DNA from: Aplectana chamaeleonis
Taxonomy: Eukaryota; Nematoda; Chromadorea; Rhabditida; Cosmocercidae
Assembly: GCA_029168955.1 (NCBI GenBank)
Contig: JAPDOI010000972.1
Coordinates: 180,081 to 244,080 of the forward strand
Reading direction: 5' to 3'
Length of the DNA stretch: 64,000 nucleotides
The notes beneath the pieces are model-generated. The model searched no databases, was not told the DNA's origin, and saw only the letters and a program-made list of their open reading frames with translations. This document shows, piece after piece, positions 22,900-34,739 of this stretch (its first letter is position 1; each line of letters starts with the position of its first letter). The position numbers and the translations under genes were made by a program.

Positions 22900-24366
22900 G
22901 GAAACCAGAAAAACGAACAAGAGTATAATTGCTGCTGGCAACGTAAAATGTGTCGAACCTTTGGGTCTGAAAACATGTGGAATCATCGTTTCACAGATAT
23001 GGTGGTTGTTGTAGATAGAACGTCATATTCCTATCGTAACCCAATCCTGTCCGGCTTCTGTTGCTGTCCGGGCTCCTGAAGTTATTCTAAGCAGCAACAG
23101 CTGCGGCCCAGAGATTCATAGGCCGAGCCGCACTGGCAGGCGGATCCCTATTCCCCATTCGGTGCGGCATCGAAGCCGAGAAACGCCAGAGGGGTTCCAT
23201 ACATTTCAGTAGGGTTTTCAAAGAGGTAAGCAAACGGTACTAAGAATATCGTGAAATGTGCACTCCAGAATAGAAAAAAACTCCTTAACGGCTGCGCCAA
23301 TGACGCAAGCGGTCGAAAATGGCGCCTTTAGCGAGACCAAAGGCACAAGTACCAACCTTCCGAGTCGCGAAAAGGACGTGGGCGTAGCCAGACCTCCACG
23401 TCATCGCTAAGCTTAACCATGAGACTAGAAAAAGCGCCCATACAAAAAGAGAATCACGCTGCTAAAATGTAGGAGACGTACACAAACACATCAACTATAT
23501 GAGGAGTCTCAGCCCTTCGTTGTCACGGTGATCGAAATCTCATAAACTCTCAGCTTTGCCTCAGGCACCGGTTGTGAGCAGTGAAGCTGTGTAAAAGACG
23601 CTGCTCCACTAGGGATGATGTCGCGCATCATTCACACTCAATCCTTCTTACCTCAGATGAAGAACTGGCGGCATTGCAGAGAGAAAAAATCAGGGAGGGA
23701 GCAGAAAATCCGCATCCGCCCTCAAAAACCCAGTCCAGCACAACAATTTTTTCGGATATTTCTATGAAAAATATCAAGCATTTTTTGAAGCTTCACGTTG
23801 CTCTGCATAGAAGGCGAGAATGAGAATTCCACGGTATAAGTAAGTAGTAAACAACTCAAAGGTGAAGTGATAGAATATTTATACCGCACTGACCAAAGCA
23901 AACACTTGAGTCTGTTGACTCTTGCATGCCAGCCTGACTCGAGTCAGAGAGGGGCGAAGTGTTACTAACTCCATTTGAGAAAGCATATTCGATTTTTTTC
24001 GCCTGCTCAGCTTTCACATTTTGGCAGTAAGGGCTTTGAGATGACCAGAAAAAGCCTGACAACAGTTCCTCAATGGAGGTGGAACTGAATACATGTGATT
24101 TTTCTGAAATTTGTCACAAAAAGTTTGCTCACTTTATTTAGGAAGAAGACAAGACTTGAGTAGCAAGGCCAGAAGATTCAGCCCGGCCATAGGGGTATGG
24201 TAATATTTCGATAGAAGTAAGTACGACTAAACGCTTAGATCGAAGATAGGCGTCAAGCAACGAAATAAACGTTGCCGTCCGCGTGAGTCCTTGAATAAGA
24301 TCAGAGATGGAAGAGGAACGGCATACTCGCTATTACGGACGAAGGAACGCGAGAATGCCTACTGAG
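22900..24366. other. No gene recognised
   Basis: This is unique-looking sequence with no recognised coding exon. Confidence 0.4.
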
Positions 24367-25803
24367 CAGGGGTGTGCGTTTGATGAAAAAATATTTTTTC
24401 GTTAAGCGTTAATCGCACTTTCAAGAAAAACTGTGTTAACCCGTCCGTTAATGCGCGTTAACACGTTAATTTCTACGCTTCGTTGGCGATTTTCAATACA
24501 TTACTTGACCATAACGAAAATCTATAAATTACCAGGGCTCCCATAAAAATAACATAAGTTTCCTTCTAATGACGTCAGCAGGACGTCGTGTGAAAAGCAG
24601 TAGGGTTCCGGTGGCCGCAGGCACGGCCTCGTGGGGGGAAATATTAGCCAGAGCTCCCAGATGACGTCGTGAGGATCACGTCGTGAAGGGTGCGTGAGGC
24701 ATCATATGGCGTCATTATATGTCGTGGGACAGGACATCGTGCGATAGGTGAGGCCTTCAGATGATGTCATGGAAAGTAGGTAGGGTCAGATGACGTCAAG
24801 CACGTCATGGAAAGAAGGCGGGCTTCAGGTGACGACGTCAGGACGTCGTGGAAATGGGTGAGACTTCAGATGACGTTTGTCAGAACTTCGTGGAAGAATG
24901 GGTAGGTCTTCAGATGATGTCATGGAAAGTAGGTAGGGCTTCAGATGCCTCGTCAGCAGCACGTCGCGGAACGAAAGGCAGGGTTTCAGATGACGACGTT
25001 AGGACGTCGTGGAAAGTGGATGAGCGCTCAGATGGCGTCAGTAGCGTTGTGAAAATAGGAGTGCGTCGCGTCCTATAGAAAGTCATTAGGCCTTTTTCAA
25101 AGTGCGATCAGCTGAGTCGCCGCTTTACGGCATGTTTTGAATGCAGATCGACGCGCGACGCGAACTCAATCGATGCTCATGATCATCATCCCCATCGCTT
25201 CGCGCGGCGATCGAACTCCTGAAGGAGGTTTGCGGGCGCTGCTTAGCGTTCTAGAAAGCCAGTAGCGCTTTATGTAAGACATGCGACGCGTGGTAGAAAC
25301 TGAGAAGCGCTTCAGAATCATTATGCGCCGCGTGGTTCACTCCCATACTGAAGCGTGTGCTGCTTGTTAGGGAAAAGTTTGTGGCCTTCATTCCCGCTCC
25401 TAACCCCTCATTTGATAGCCTGCTCAACTGCAGAGAGGTAGATCCAGGTCTCGCATTTCCTTTTGGAACACGAATTCGAATTCCTTCGATATTGGGGAAG
25501 AAATAACTAAAATAGATAGACAATGTAATGGGACACATCGAGGTCAGCGAGATAACTCACAACAAATAACCGGTACCGACTGACCTGCCTGCAAGTTTGA
25601 CACGACGTGCACGGTCCCAGCTTTTTAACCCGCCGGCGAAGCAGATCAATCAGTGCCATAATTCCACTGCAATTCGTACGAACTTAGATTACCGTTATTT
25701 TAAGCACTTTTTCGTTAAGCGGTAATCGTTTAAAGCACTACAAATGAACCGCATTAACTCCGTTAATGCGTTAACGACGTTAACGTTATACCACACAGCC
25801 TTG
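24367..25803. mobile_element. Probable hAT-type non-autonomous element (~1.4 kb)
   Basis: The left end CAGGGGTGTGCG has the CAGGG start typical of hAT terminal repeats. The right end reads CACACAGCCTTG, its inverted near-match. GTTAAC-, TTAATCG- and TTTTTCGTTAAG-type blocks lie inside both ends in opposite orientation (24400-24480 and 25705-25790). The expected 8 bp target duplication is weak (CTACTGAG versus CTAATACT). The interior holds the array listed next. No transposase is present. Confidence 0.45.
24566..25070. repeat. Second, diverged TGACGTCA/GACGTCGTGG minisatellite
   Basis: Roughly a dozen units near 40-45 bp have the form TTCAGATGACGTCA, GGACGTCGTGGAAAG, GGGTAGGGC. This form also appears at the right edge of the large array (17580-17655). 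Weak traces (TAGAAACTGAGAAGCGCTTC) continue to about 25330. Confidence 0.75.
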
Positions 25804-26435
25804 CTAATACTCGAGCATTACCAGGTAGTATGTTTAGCCTAGCTCCATCGTTTTGAGCCGGTCATCATGTTAGGCTTAGCGGGCTCATCATGTTAAAATC
25901 TCCTTATCACTTATATTCTGCCATGACTAATCTGCTCTGCAGCGCCTGCTCCGCCCGGACTAATCCGTGCCGGCTAGGCTTTAGACTTGGGCATTGAATT
26001 GAAAAGAAAATTGAATAATTCGGATAATTCGAGTATTCCAGCACTCATTCGTAGATTCGAAATATTCGGAATCCAAAAGTATCCGCACTAAAGCCATAAG
26101 AGTAATTGATCCACTGGAAGATTGAATCATTCAATCGTTCGATTATTTGAAATAGAGCCCAATTTCAGGTGAAGACCAAATTCAAATAAACGACTATTGA
26201 AAGTTCTTCCAATGCTTTCGAACAGGTGGTATGGCCGTGTGAAATCATTTGAAGAGTTCAGTATTAGGAAGGATCTTCAAGATTTCGGAAAAGCAGATAT
26301 TCGGAGGACCAAAATCATCAGAAAACGAAAATCGGAAAGCGCGAATCGGAAATTGTAAGGGTAGATTTGGGAAATTCACGACATTCGCTTGTCTATGGAA
26401 TAGATCAACGAAATGGGAACTGCGAGTATGGGGCT
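25804..26435. other. No gene recognised
   Basis: There is a local direct repeat, GGTCATCATGTTAGGC / GGGCTCATCATGTTA, at 25858-25895. AT-rich GGAATC/GAAATCGGAAA-type text follows. No coding signal is visible. Confidence 0.4.
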
Positions 26436-26438
26436 AAA

Positions 26439-26745
26439 GGGGTCTGCAGAGTTCGGGTCTGCGGCATTGCTCGCAGCGACGAACAGCGCATTGATGATGT
26501 AATATCGATTACATTCGGCGACGGTGGCGACAGACGAGATGCGTGAAGGGCAACGAGGGGGCACCGCAGAGTGTATTGATTTGGCGCTTCAGCGACCCTT
26601 TGCATCACTGCCAGAGAGTGGCAACCGACGCCGCGACGATAACAATGATGTTCTGAAACAATCTTTGTCGCCGTCAAGGTGCTGACGCTCGGCGACCACT
26701 CGCCGGTCCCCGCAATCTCTGCAGACCACTTTACGCAGAGTTGCA
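26439..26745. repeat. Dispersed repeat D, copy 1
   Basis: Collinear with 34430-34735: GTCTG.CAGAGTTC, ATATCGATTACATT, GGCGACGG, CACTGC, GCAACCGACGCCGCGAC or its variant, TTTGTCGCCG, CGACCACTCGCCGGTC, CTGCAGAC. No termini were identified. The sequence after it (26730-26985) shows an inverted pair, GAGTTGCATCGC and GCGATGCAACTG. Confidence 0.6.
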
Positions 26746-27600
26746 TCGCAGGCGCGACCTTATGGCAGGGATCATACTCCCAGCGACGTGCGACGCGACG
26801 CAGTGTTTACCAATAAGAGTACCGACTTCCGAAAATCGATATGCCCGATATGCGTACGGTCGCTGTCGCCGGTCGCGCCAAGCATTACCCGGGCCTATGT
26901 CGGGCCGCGCAGTTTTGTTTGATCGCGGCGATCTATCAGTACTGCAGCCCATCATAATGCGGCGCCGCGCCGCGATGCAACTGTGCTCCGCCCTGCGAGC
27001 GTTCGTTTACACTTCCACTGCCGAACGGCTAGGCGGAGTGCAATCCTATAATATTATTTATCGTGCAGCGCCTCGAGGCCAACTTCTGCAGCAATGCACT
27101 TCGCAGCGGTGGTTGCAAGAACATGGTGATAGCTGCCCGAGCAATATTGGAAGAGGTAAATAATGAGCCATTTTCACTATTAGGTCGAGACAGCAAAAAT
27201 GGCGAGCGTTGTATCACCGGCCTCGCCTTCTACTAGCTCCATCTACGTGGCAAGTTGGCCGAGGGAGTGGTCCAAGGCGCGGATTACCAGGCGAAGACCA
27301 ACAGGTTCATATTCCTCCCTGCTGCAGCAGAGTTGTTGCCACGACTGTACGCGGTATTCCTATGACAACTCATTGACAACAAACGTCATAGAGAATAAGA
27401 TCAACCGTTCAGGGGCGGCATGCATGAACGCAGCGGATGGGATGTCAGGAGCCGCTCCGCGTCCCATGCGCGCAGCGTCGGGCCACGGGACGGTCCGAAG
27501 TTCATGGCGTATATCGATGCGCTGCAAACGTAAAATGCACTTTCCGCAGCAAACTCTACGCGCCGAATTTTTTGTCATCCTAGTTGTGTTTGCTTCCAAT

Positions 27601-27913
27601 CAGGGATGAGCGGAATAAAAATATGAAATTTCGGAAATCGGTTTTTGGGTTTCTGGAACAAAATTTTTTTCTCGGGTTTCCGAAATCTGGCGCGAAACGC
27701 CTAAAGATGCGCTGGAAATGCGGTTTCTCGGAACGCAAACGCGGAAAAAATTCAGAAATTATCTAGTGTTTTCCTACATCCCAGATGTCCTGATATTATC
27801 GCATTCCGCGGCATTTTCTGCTGTTTTCGAATGAAATGCGGAACGCGGAATGCCAAAATTGCGCGAAACTGCGGGTTTCGGAACGCGAGACGCGGAACCT
27901 CCGCTCATTCCTG
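27601..27913. mobile_element. hAT-like MITE (313 bp)
   Basis: The ends are inverted: CAGGGATGAGCGGAA on the left and CCGCTCATTCCTG on the right, fitting hAT-type CAG..CTG termini. The flanks CTTCCAAT (27593-27600) and CTTCCCAA(T) (from 27914) look like an 8 bp target duplication with one base change. The interior is rich in CGGAAATCGG and inverted GCGGAA blocks. It is non-coding. Confidence 0.7.
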
Positions 27914-27921
27914 CTTCCCAA

Positions 27922-29185
27922 TTATTGGAGATTCCATCCATAGAGGAGAAGCGAAAGGGTTCCATACATATTCTAGTCGGAATAGATGAAAATCGACTGT
28001 GATGCAGGAGAAGAAGTGCGCGCGTAGAGCTTGCTGTGGGAAGTGCATTTACGTCTGGCGGCACATCAATATACGCTGAAGGAACTTCGGGGACGTCTTA
28101 GTGGCTCGACGCTGCGCGCATAGGACGTGGAGCGGCTACTTCTGATTCCTTCCTCCTTCGCTGCGCGTTCATGCATGCAGCCTCAGAATAGCATGGAACA
28201 CGGAGACGAAATTCTCTGATAAAAATCACTCTGTATGACACTCTTGCCGACCCCTACAGTCCTTCAACGTAACGGATAAGATCTGCACTCAACAGCAGCG
28301 TTAAACAGCCACAATATCAAAACAAAAAAGGTGGTCTCTCTCGTCTGCTTGACGTGAGTCCCTATTTTCTTGCAAATAGTATTCCGACCGGAAGCACTGC
28401 ACATATCAAGTTACAGAAGTAGAACTACTATTAGTCGATATTTCTCTTTACGGTGCATTCCTTTCGCAGTATTTGCTGTTTTTTTCTTAATGTCAAATGC
28501 TGTCGATAAAGTCCTAGTATATGAATACCGCTGGCAACTGTTCTTCTCAAGAACATCATGGCCTGCAAAATTTCCGTAGCTAATGGACTATACCACAGGA
28601 TTTCCTCGGTATGGAGGTCTATGGGCTACGGTAGTTGAATGATATTATGCTTACTGTAACCTACAGCTATCAACCACAAAAACTGAGTGCGCACCTCATG
28701 TGCAGATTCACAGCAGTCCCAAAAACCCCTATGTGAGGCTTTGAGCAAACTTTTTTTGAGCTCTAAAGGCTCCATTTTTTGGGAGTAATATTACAGGTCG
28801 ATGAATATTGTCCGTCCAAACTTTGTGTGGCAAACTTTGCGTGCACAGCCTGGTATGCTTTTCATAGGTTCGTTGGCGTGAGACAGCGGTCCGGAGAGAG
28901 GTGAAGGTTGTTTAGAGATACTTGAGCGTGGGAATGGTGAAGGTTCTTCTATAGACTTGCAACTTTCCAAAATTTGACGTTTTCTCAATCCTCTTCTTTT
29001 TTTGCATTCAGTATATTTTTCTTTTAATCATTAATTTTGAAACATTTTTTCTGCCAGATGACCCTCCTTTTGAAATTCACTATTCTCTAATAAAATAATC
29101 TGGGCCTAGATCATGAAAAACTTCCTTTGAGCTGTCTTGTAGTCAAAACTTTTCGGAAAAATTTTCCAAGCGATTTTCGGAAAAC
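27922..29185. other. No gene recognised
   Basis: Short frames only. Microsatellites and domains are absent. Confidence 0.4.
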
Positions 29186-29189
29186 TACC

Positions 29190-30430
29190 CATTCTTCGCT
29201 CATAAATTGTTTTCCCTTCAAGACGAATCTTTGAATGGGGCTGTTTCCGAAGTCTCCATGGAATTTCGCGTCGAAATAGTGTTTCTCATGTTAAGAAAAA
29301 ATATGTTTCCAGTCTCTCAGCCGATTTCAATTTATGAAGTAACGTTTCTTTTCACTGCAAAGCAAATCTGTTTTTTCGTCTATAACTTTTTTACGCTAAA
29401 AGATAAAGCTTTTTCTGGTGAAGGTTGTTTTCGGAATTCACATTAAATTTCCCTGCATCGAAGAGCGTTTTCAAATTCAAAAAATACTTTCTCCTCTCTA
29501 ATAGCCGATTTCAGTTTTTGAAATGCATTTTTTCGTTGCCTGAAATTAGTCGGTTTTTCGTCCATAACCTTTTTGAGCTTGGGAGATAAGCCTTTCCTTT
29601 GTTTAAAGCTGTTTTCGGAATCTTCTGATACAATCTTCCGCGCGTCAACTTGTGCTTTTAATTAAAGAGAATTATTTCGATCTCTTCAGCCTGAATTCGT
29701 TTTTACGAATACCGGTTTTTCGTTTATAGTTTTTCAATTATTGACGATAGTTTGTGAGGGTTGTTTCTTTGAAATACAAGTAAATTCAGCGTCGAATGAT
29801 ATATCGGGTTCCTAACCCTTGCTTCTGCCCCAAAAGCCAGCCTTCCGGTTGGTGCAGCGCCGAGCTCCACAGTAGTCTATATAGGGGTGCTCTCGCCTCT
29901 ATGGTTTGGGTAATGAGAGGCGCAGAGGTTCTTGCTGAGCCAACAACGGGGCTCGGCTCAACCGACCTGGCTGGGCTTATGGGGCAAGCAAAGTTAGGAA
30001 ACTCGATAAATCATTCGACGCAGAATTTTAAGTGTATTTCAAAAAACAACCCTCACGAGAAAACTATCCTCAATAGTTAAAGAGTTATGAGCCGAAAACC
30101 GGTGTTTCGTGAAATGCATTAGACTGAAGGATCTGAGAAAATATTTTTCCAAACTGGACACACTCATTCGGTGCAGAATTTTATGAAGATTCCGAAAACA
30201 ACCTTTCTACCGGAAGGTCTATTCTCCAAGCAAAAAAAAAGTTGTCGACGAAAAAACCGATAATTTCAGGCGAGAAAATGCACTTCATAAACTGAAATCA
30301 TTGCTGTATAAGGGACGTATTTTTTGAAACTGAAAAACGCTATTAGGATGCAGAATTTTATGGAAAATCCGAAAACAACCTCTTCACCAGGAGGCTCATC
30401 TCTTACGGTAAAGGCAAAGCCGAAAAACCG
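29190..30430. repeat. Large palindrome built of ~170-190 bp tandem subrepeats
   Basis: Left arm subunits near 29190, 29375, 29550 and 29715 share GGTTTTTCGT..ATAAC.TTTT, AAAGATAAG and GTTGTTTTCGGAAT. The right arm (about 30000-30430) repeats these in reverse complement (GAATTTTATG, CCGAAAACAACCT, AAAACCG). The centre (29812-30000) is itself an inverted repeat: CCTAACCCTTGCTTCTGCCC against GGGGCAAGCAAAGTTAGG. The frames in it are not conserved between units. Confidence 0.8.
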
Positions 30431-31590
30431 GCAGTGACACTCCACTCCAATCTTGAGAAATGACTCTGCAATGAGTGTTAGGTCACTTTCATTCTTTTTC
30501 GGGGCGTTTCACCGGTTGTCACCGGTTTTCCCTATGGTGAAGGTTCCCACTTCACCTGCCCAGGGGTGTAAGCTTGGTGGAGTACATGGCTCCACCCAAC
30601 GAAGCTTGCTGATGCTTTTTACATGTTCCCTTCTTCACCTTCTCGCCTGCTTCGTTCTTTTTCTAGCGATTATCGAGGAAGAAGCTGCAAAATTTCTAAG
30701 ATCGAACACTGTGTCATGATGTGAATGTATGCCGAGAAGAAAATAGGAGAAGTGAGGGGCGTGGCATGACTGAGACGAGGTCGATATGTGTTGGATATGA
30801 TTCAATATGTATAAAACAAACAATAAATCATCGGGATTCTCAGGGAATGCCCGCACACCCTGCAGCTCCAAGAAAAGCTTCTCAAATACAAGGTATAATG
30901 TACAATTTATAGTTTCCATAATATAGCAAAAAATCAAACAAATGAATAGTCTCAGGGGCTCACATGGATTTCACACTTTCCCAAAACTTTTAGAACAAAC
31001 ATCCACGAACTTTTTTTGCAATTTTGAATTGAATTGGTATCCGTATTTTTATTGTTTCATCTGGCATTGGAAAGAGACTATCTGGGCTGACGAGTAGACC
31101 TTGAGCATATACTATAGCCAAGACCACTTTACAGTCAGTAGTCCTTACGTTATAGAAGACCATTTCGAAGTTTATATGGTCAGCTCCAACTTCCCGTCAA
31201 ATAGTCCTTTCAAAAACCAACTTGATGGAACTCCAGAAAACAAATTTTCGATGTGGAGAAACAGACTGTAGTCGATGAGGGGAAGGGGAAACCTGGGGAA
31301 AACATTGGCACACAATCTACTGCATCATGCGCTTGGAAACTGGTTTCAAGGAATTGAGTCGGCCAGGTTTTTTCTCCTTTTTCACCCTCTAAAACAGACT
31401 TTTCTAAACATATTACATCATAAAATATGAATTCCTCATCTTAATCTCTAACTCGAAATTTGGTTTTGTTCAACAGGTATTTCTTTTTTCTTGAAAATTC
31501 AGCAGCATGTTAATAGAAGAGAGTGGGAATTTATGTACCCATGACAATGCTACGAAAATGTCAAGCTTCTTGAAAAACACCAGGTTACTT
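30431..31590. other. No gene recognised
   Basis: No recognised coding exon, RNA gene or element end. Confidence 0.4.
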
Positions 31591-31593
31591 GTA

Positions 31594-32613
31594 GGAGGGG
31601 GTCGTACAAAACATAAGTGCCTGGTGTAGAGAGGGTCGTGCAAAGCATGGGGGTTATTTGTGGAGTGGGTCTTCAAAAAACATGGAGCCGTGAGGAGAGG
31701 GTCAACCAAAACATGAGGTTTATTGCCAGTAGAGGGTCGCTTGAAAGAATAGGGTCATGCGTGACCAGAGTCGTACAAAACATGAGATTACTTGGGGAGA
31801 GGGGTCGGAGAAGACACGGGGGTCTTCGATAGAGAGGGTCGTACAAAAACATCAGGTTACTTGGAGGGAGGGGGTTGGTGCAAACATAAGGCCAAGTACG
31901 GAGGGAGTCGCACAGAGCATTTGGTCACTTAGGGAGAGGGTCGCACAAAACAATAGGTTACTTGTGGAGGGGTCGTACTGAAACATAAGGCCCTGTGGAG
32001 GACAGGGTCGTACCAAGCTATGAAGTCATGTGTTGGGATGGTCGTGCAAAACATGACGTCACGATATGAAGAGAGGGTTGTTGCAACACATAAGATCAAG
32101 TGTGAAGAGGGTGTTAGGCGCTATTCATAATACTCAATGCCAGGGCGCAGGCGCGCGCGTGCCGCGCTTGCGGAGATTATGAATACTCCAGCGTGGCGAC
32201 GCCATGGCGTGGAGCGGTGAAGCTGGAATGAATGAGACGATCGATAAATAATATCAGCGGGTGAAAACGCTGGCAAGGCGTTCCGGGTGGCAGCATGAAT
32301 ACCGCAGCGGCGACGCCATGGCGGAGCGGGCGGAGCGTGAAGCGCCTGCCACGCGCGGGCGTGGCGTCAAGCCATACATATTCATACACAAATGTGCACA
32401 CGGGCGTTGAGTAAAATGAATAGCGCGCCTTACGAAGATTGGAGCCTACTTCGTTGAGAGAGAGGGTCGCAGAAAATAAGAGTTGATGTGTGAGGAGGGA
32501 CGTACCATATGCATTGTGTAGAGGGAGGATCTCGCACGAGATCTAGGGTTCCGCTATTGGGAGGGGTGACACAGAAGACCGAGTTCATGCTGTGAAGGAG
32601 GGTGACGTGTGCA
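31594..32613. repeat. ~35 bp minisatellite, about 20 units, split by a MITE
   Basis: Units have the form GGTCGTACAAAACATAAGG, TTACTTGTGGAGAG, with drift. About 15 units lie at 31594-32113 and about five more at 32433-32613, on either side of the insertion at 32117-32429. Confidence 0.85.
32117..32429. mobile_element. PIF/Harbinger-like MITE (313 bp) with TTA target duplication
   Basis: The left end GGCGCTATTCATAATACTCA is the near-perfect inverse of the right end, which reads TGAGTAAAATGAATAGCGCG then CC. TTA occurs on both sides (32114-32116 and 32430-32432). A 3 bp TTA duplication is characteristic of PIF/Harbinger elements. Inside, GGCGACGCCATGGCG occurs twice (about 32196 and 32309). It is GC-rich and non-coding. 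Confidence 0.8.
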
Positions 32614-33676
32614 TCATAAAGAGATTCCAAGAAATCTAAATTTAGATAAATCTTGGCTACAGAAAGATTAGCAAAAAGTTTCTAGATCGAATATCACATT
32701 CGTACATGGTTTTACATCACCCGATAATACAACTGCTCTCCATAGGCACACATAGGTACGCGCGCCACATACCCAATCTAATCGATGGCATTCTCGTCTC
32801 CCGTGCTGTTGACTGGACTCGATCACATTTACGGCATTACGTCGAGAACTCGTTGCTGTTCTCCACACCGGAAAAATAAGGAGCAGACGAAGTAAATAAG
32901 TGGAAAAAGGGTGACATCACGCTATTTCTTCCTGGCTAAATGTGAAATTTAGGAGAACAGATTTGGAGACTTTGGACACAGGGCAAAGGAACCTGATGTC
33001 TAGGGAAACTCATACTGGATCGATAGACAAAGGATAGGATCTAGATCAGAAGGCCATTGCCATTTCCTGCCAGCGTGTAAAAGACTCCAGACATCATATG
33101 TCAGCTGTAGAAGAAGTGCGAAATACAGTGTGACAAGCAGAACGGGGCAGACGCGGTAGAAAGCGAGCTATTCTTATACTTTACAGAGAAGAAGGAATGA
33201 AAAAGAATCGAAGGAAAAAAGAAATCACCAATACGAAAAAGGGGTCGTGGAACAAGGGAGGTTAGAAAGAGCCAGGAAACTCAGAAGAGGTCACCGTGGT
33301 GGACAAAAGAGGTCTCTCGGAAGGTGGCCATAAGGGGATGAATGTTAAAATTGATAGAACACGGAATTAATTTCAATAGAGAGTGATAATGCAAAGTCCA
33401 CTACACGCTGAATTGGAGTCATACGGTACAATGCAGAAATACAGGTCCACTGGGTCATGTTCGCATTCAAGAAACCAAGCCTTGACTTCAAGTGATACGT
33501 GTATTCAGGAGTGTTGAAAACGTTTGTAGACAATGTTCCAGAACAATTGGCTCATTGGTTCAGAAGAAATCTGCTTGTTTTGGGACAAGCGCTTCCATCT
33601 AAAGAGGTGCAAAGGTAAAGCAGGTCTACTTCACCAATTTTTATTTCCACAAACTTGCCTCCGCCCCAGGCTAGAG
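32614..33676. other. No gene recognised
   Basis: A 62-codon minus-strand frame (33345-33533) has no recognised product. Nothing else is supported. Confidence 0.35.
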
Positions 33677-34291
33677 GAAACTATTCACGATAAGTTTCGT
33701 CCTTGAGTTCCTCATGAAAAAACATTTGTGGTAGTTTCCTTTAGAACAAAAACTGTGTTGGAAAATGGATCTAAATACGCTTTTCCAGAGGCAGAAAAAA
33801 CGTTTTCGAAGAGTATCTCCAGTGGCCAAGGTCGGCCTCTTCCTTGGGTCTTAGCTGTTGGCATCATCGACACCGACACGGGTCCATCAGTGCCACGCTT
33901 TAATCTGCAATTATCATTGCACAGTACGTTTCTAATCGAATTAGGCTATGAATAGGTAAGGTTTTCGCCTAAAGAATGTTTACGGAGCTTTTCGACAACT
34001 AATTCTCAAATCTAATCTCTCTTCCGGTCAGAAAACCATTGCCGATGATCGCAGGTCAAAGCTTGGCAGTGATAGAGACGTGTCGGTTTTGAAGACACTA
34101 CTAGGACCCAAGGAGACCGGCTCCTGTGATCCCATCTGTGGGGGTGGCATCTTTCAAAACCGTTTTTTTGCCTCTGCAAAAAGCTTTCTGAATCCCTTTT
34201 CAACGCCAATGTTCTGCTTCTGAGTGGCTACCACAACTGTATTTTCCAGGGAGAAAACCTGGCGACTGAGTCTATCGTAAACAGTGCCGTT
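33677..34291. mobile_element. Foldback element related to family B
   Basis: The outer ends (ACTATTCACGATAAG; TCTATCGTAAACAGTGCCGT) resemble the family B terminus GGCACTGTTCGCGATAAA. The arms are inverted over about 250 bp: CAGAGGCAGAAAAAACG, CCTTGGGTC, ACCGACACG, CAGTGCCACGCTTTAATCTG against GATCGCAGGTCAAAGCTTGG, CGTGTCGGT, GACCCAAGGAG, GTTTTTTTGCCTCTG. No coding is visible. Confidence 0.75.
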
Positions 34292-34429
34292 AAGTATCGT
34301 CCTTCTCCGCGCTGCATAGTCGGCTCTCGACAACAAGACGGCCACAAAGCAGCACGCTTGCCTGCCATGTCATCCATTCACCTAGCTCGTATCGATCGAT
34401 AGCGTGGCACGCGAGCCGGCTACGTGCAT

Positions 34430-34735
34430 AAGAGGTCTGGCAGAGTTCAATTCGCGGCGTTTCTTGCAGGGGCGAATAACGATGGGTGATGCAAATATCG
34501 ATTACATTTGCGAAGGCGACGGGAGCAACCGGACGCGCGGCGTGATGGGCGACAAAGGGGTAGCGCAGTGTTTCGAAGCCGCGACGGCCTCTGCGTCACT
34601 GCTAACGAGCAGCAACAGACGCCGCGACTATCTTTTCGAAATAATTTTGTCGCCGCGCCACGGTAGACGCTCGAAGACCAGTCGCCGGTCGCCTCAACTC
34701 CTGCAGACAGCTTCTAAAGGCGAATGCGCAAGAAG
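34430..34735. repeat. Dispersed repeat D, copy 2
   Basis: Partner of 26439-26745 in the same orientation. The overlapping 138-codon frame at 34404-34820 is not preserved in the partner, so it is not called as a gene. Confidence 0.6.
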
Positions 34736-34739
34736 CTTT

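Noticed and set aside
25868..25882. TTAGGC telomere-like repeat
   Set aside because: Only one TTAGGC followed by TTAGCG; not an interstitial telomere tract.
27199..27609. 136-codon plus-strand frame as a host gene
   Set aside because: It runs into the hAT-like MITE at 27601 and ends there; no domain or homology is recognisable.
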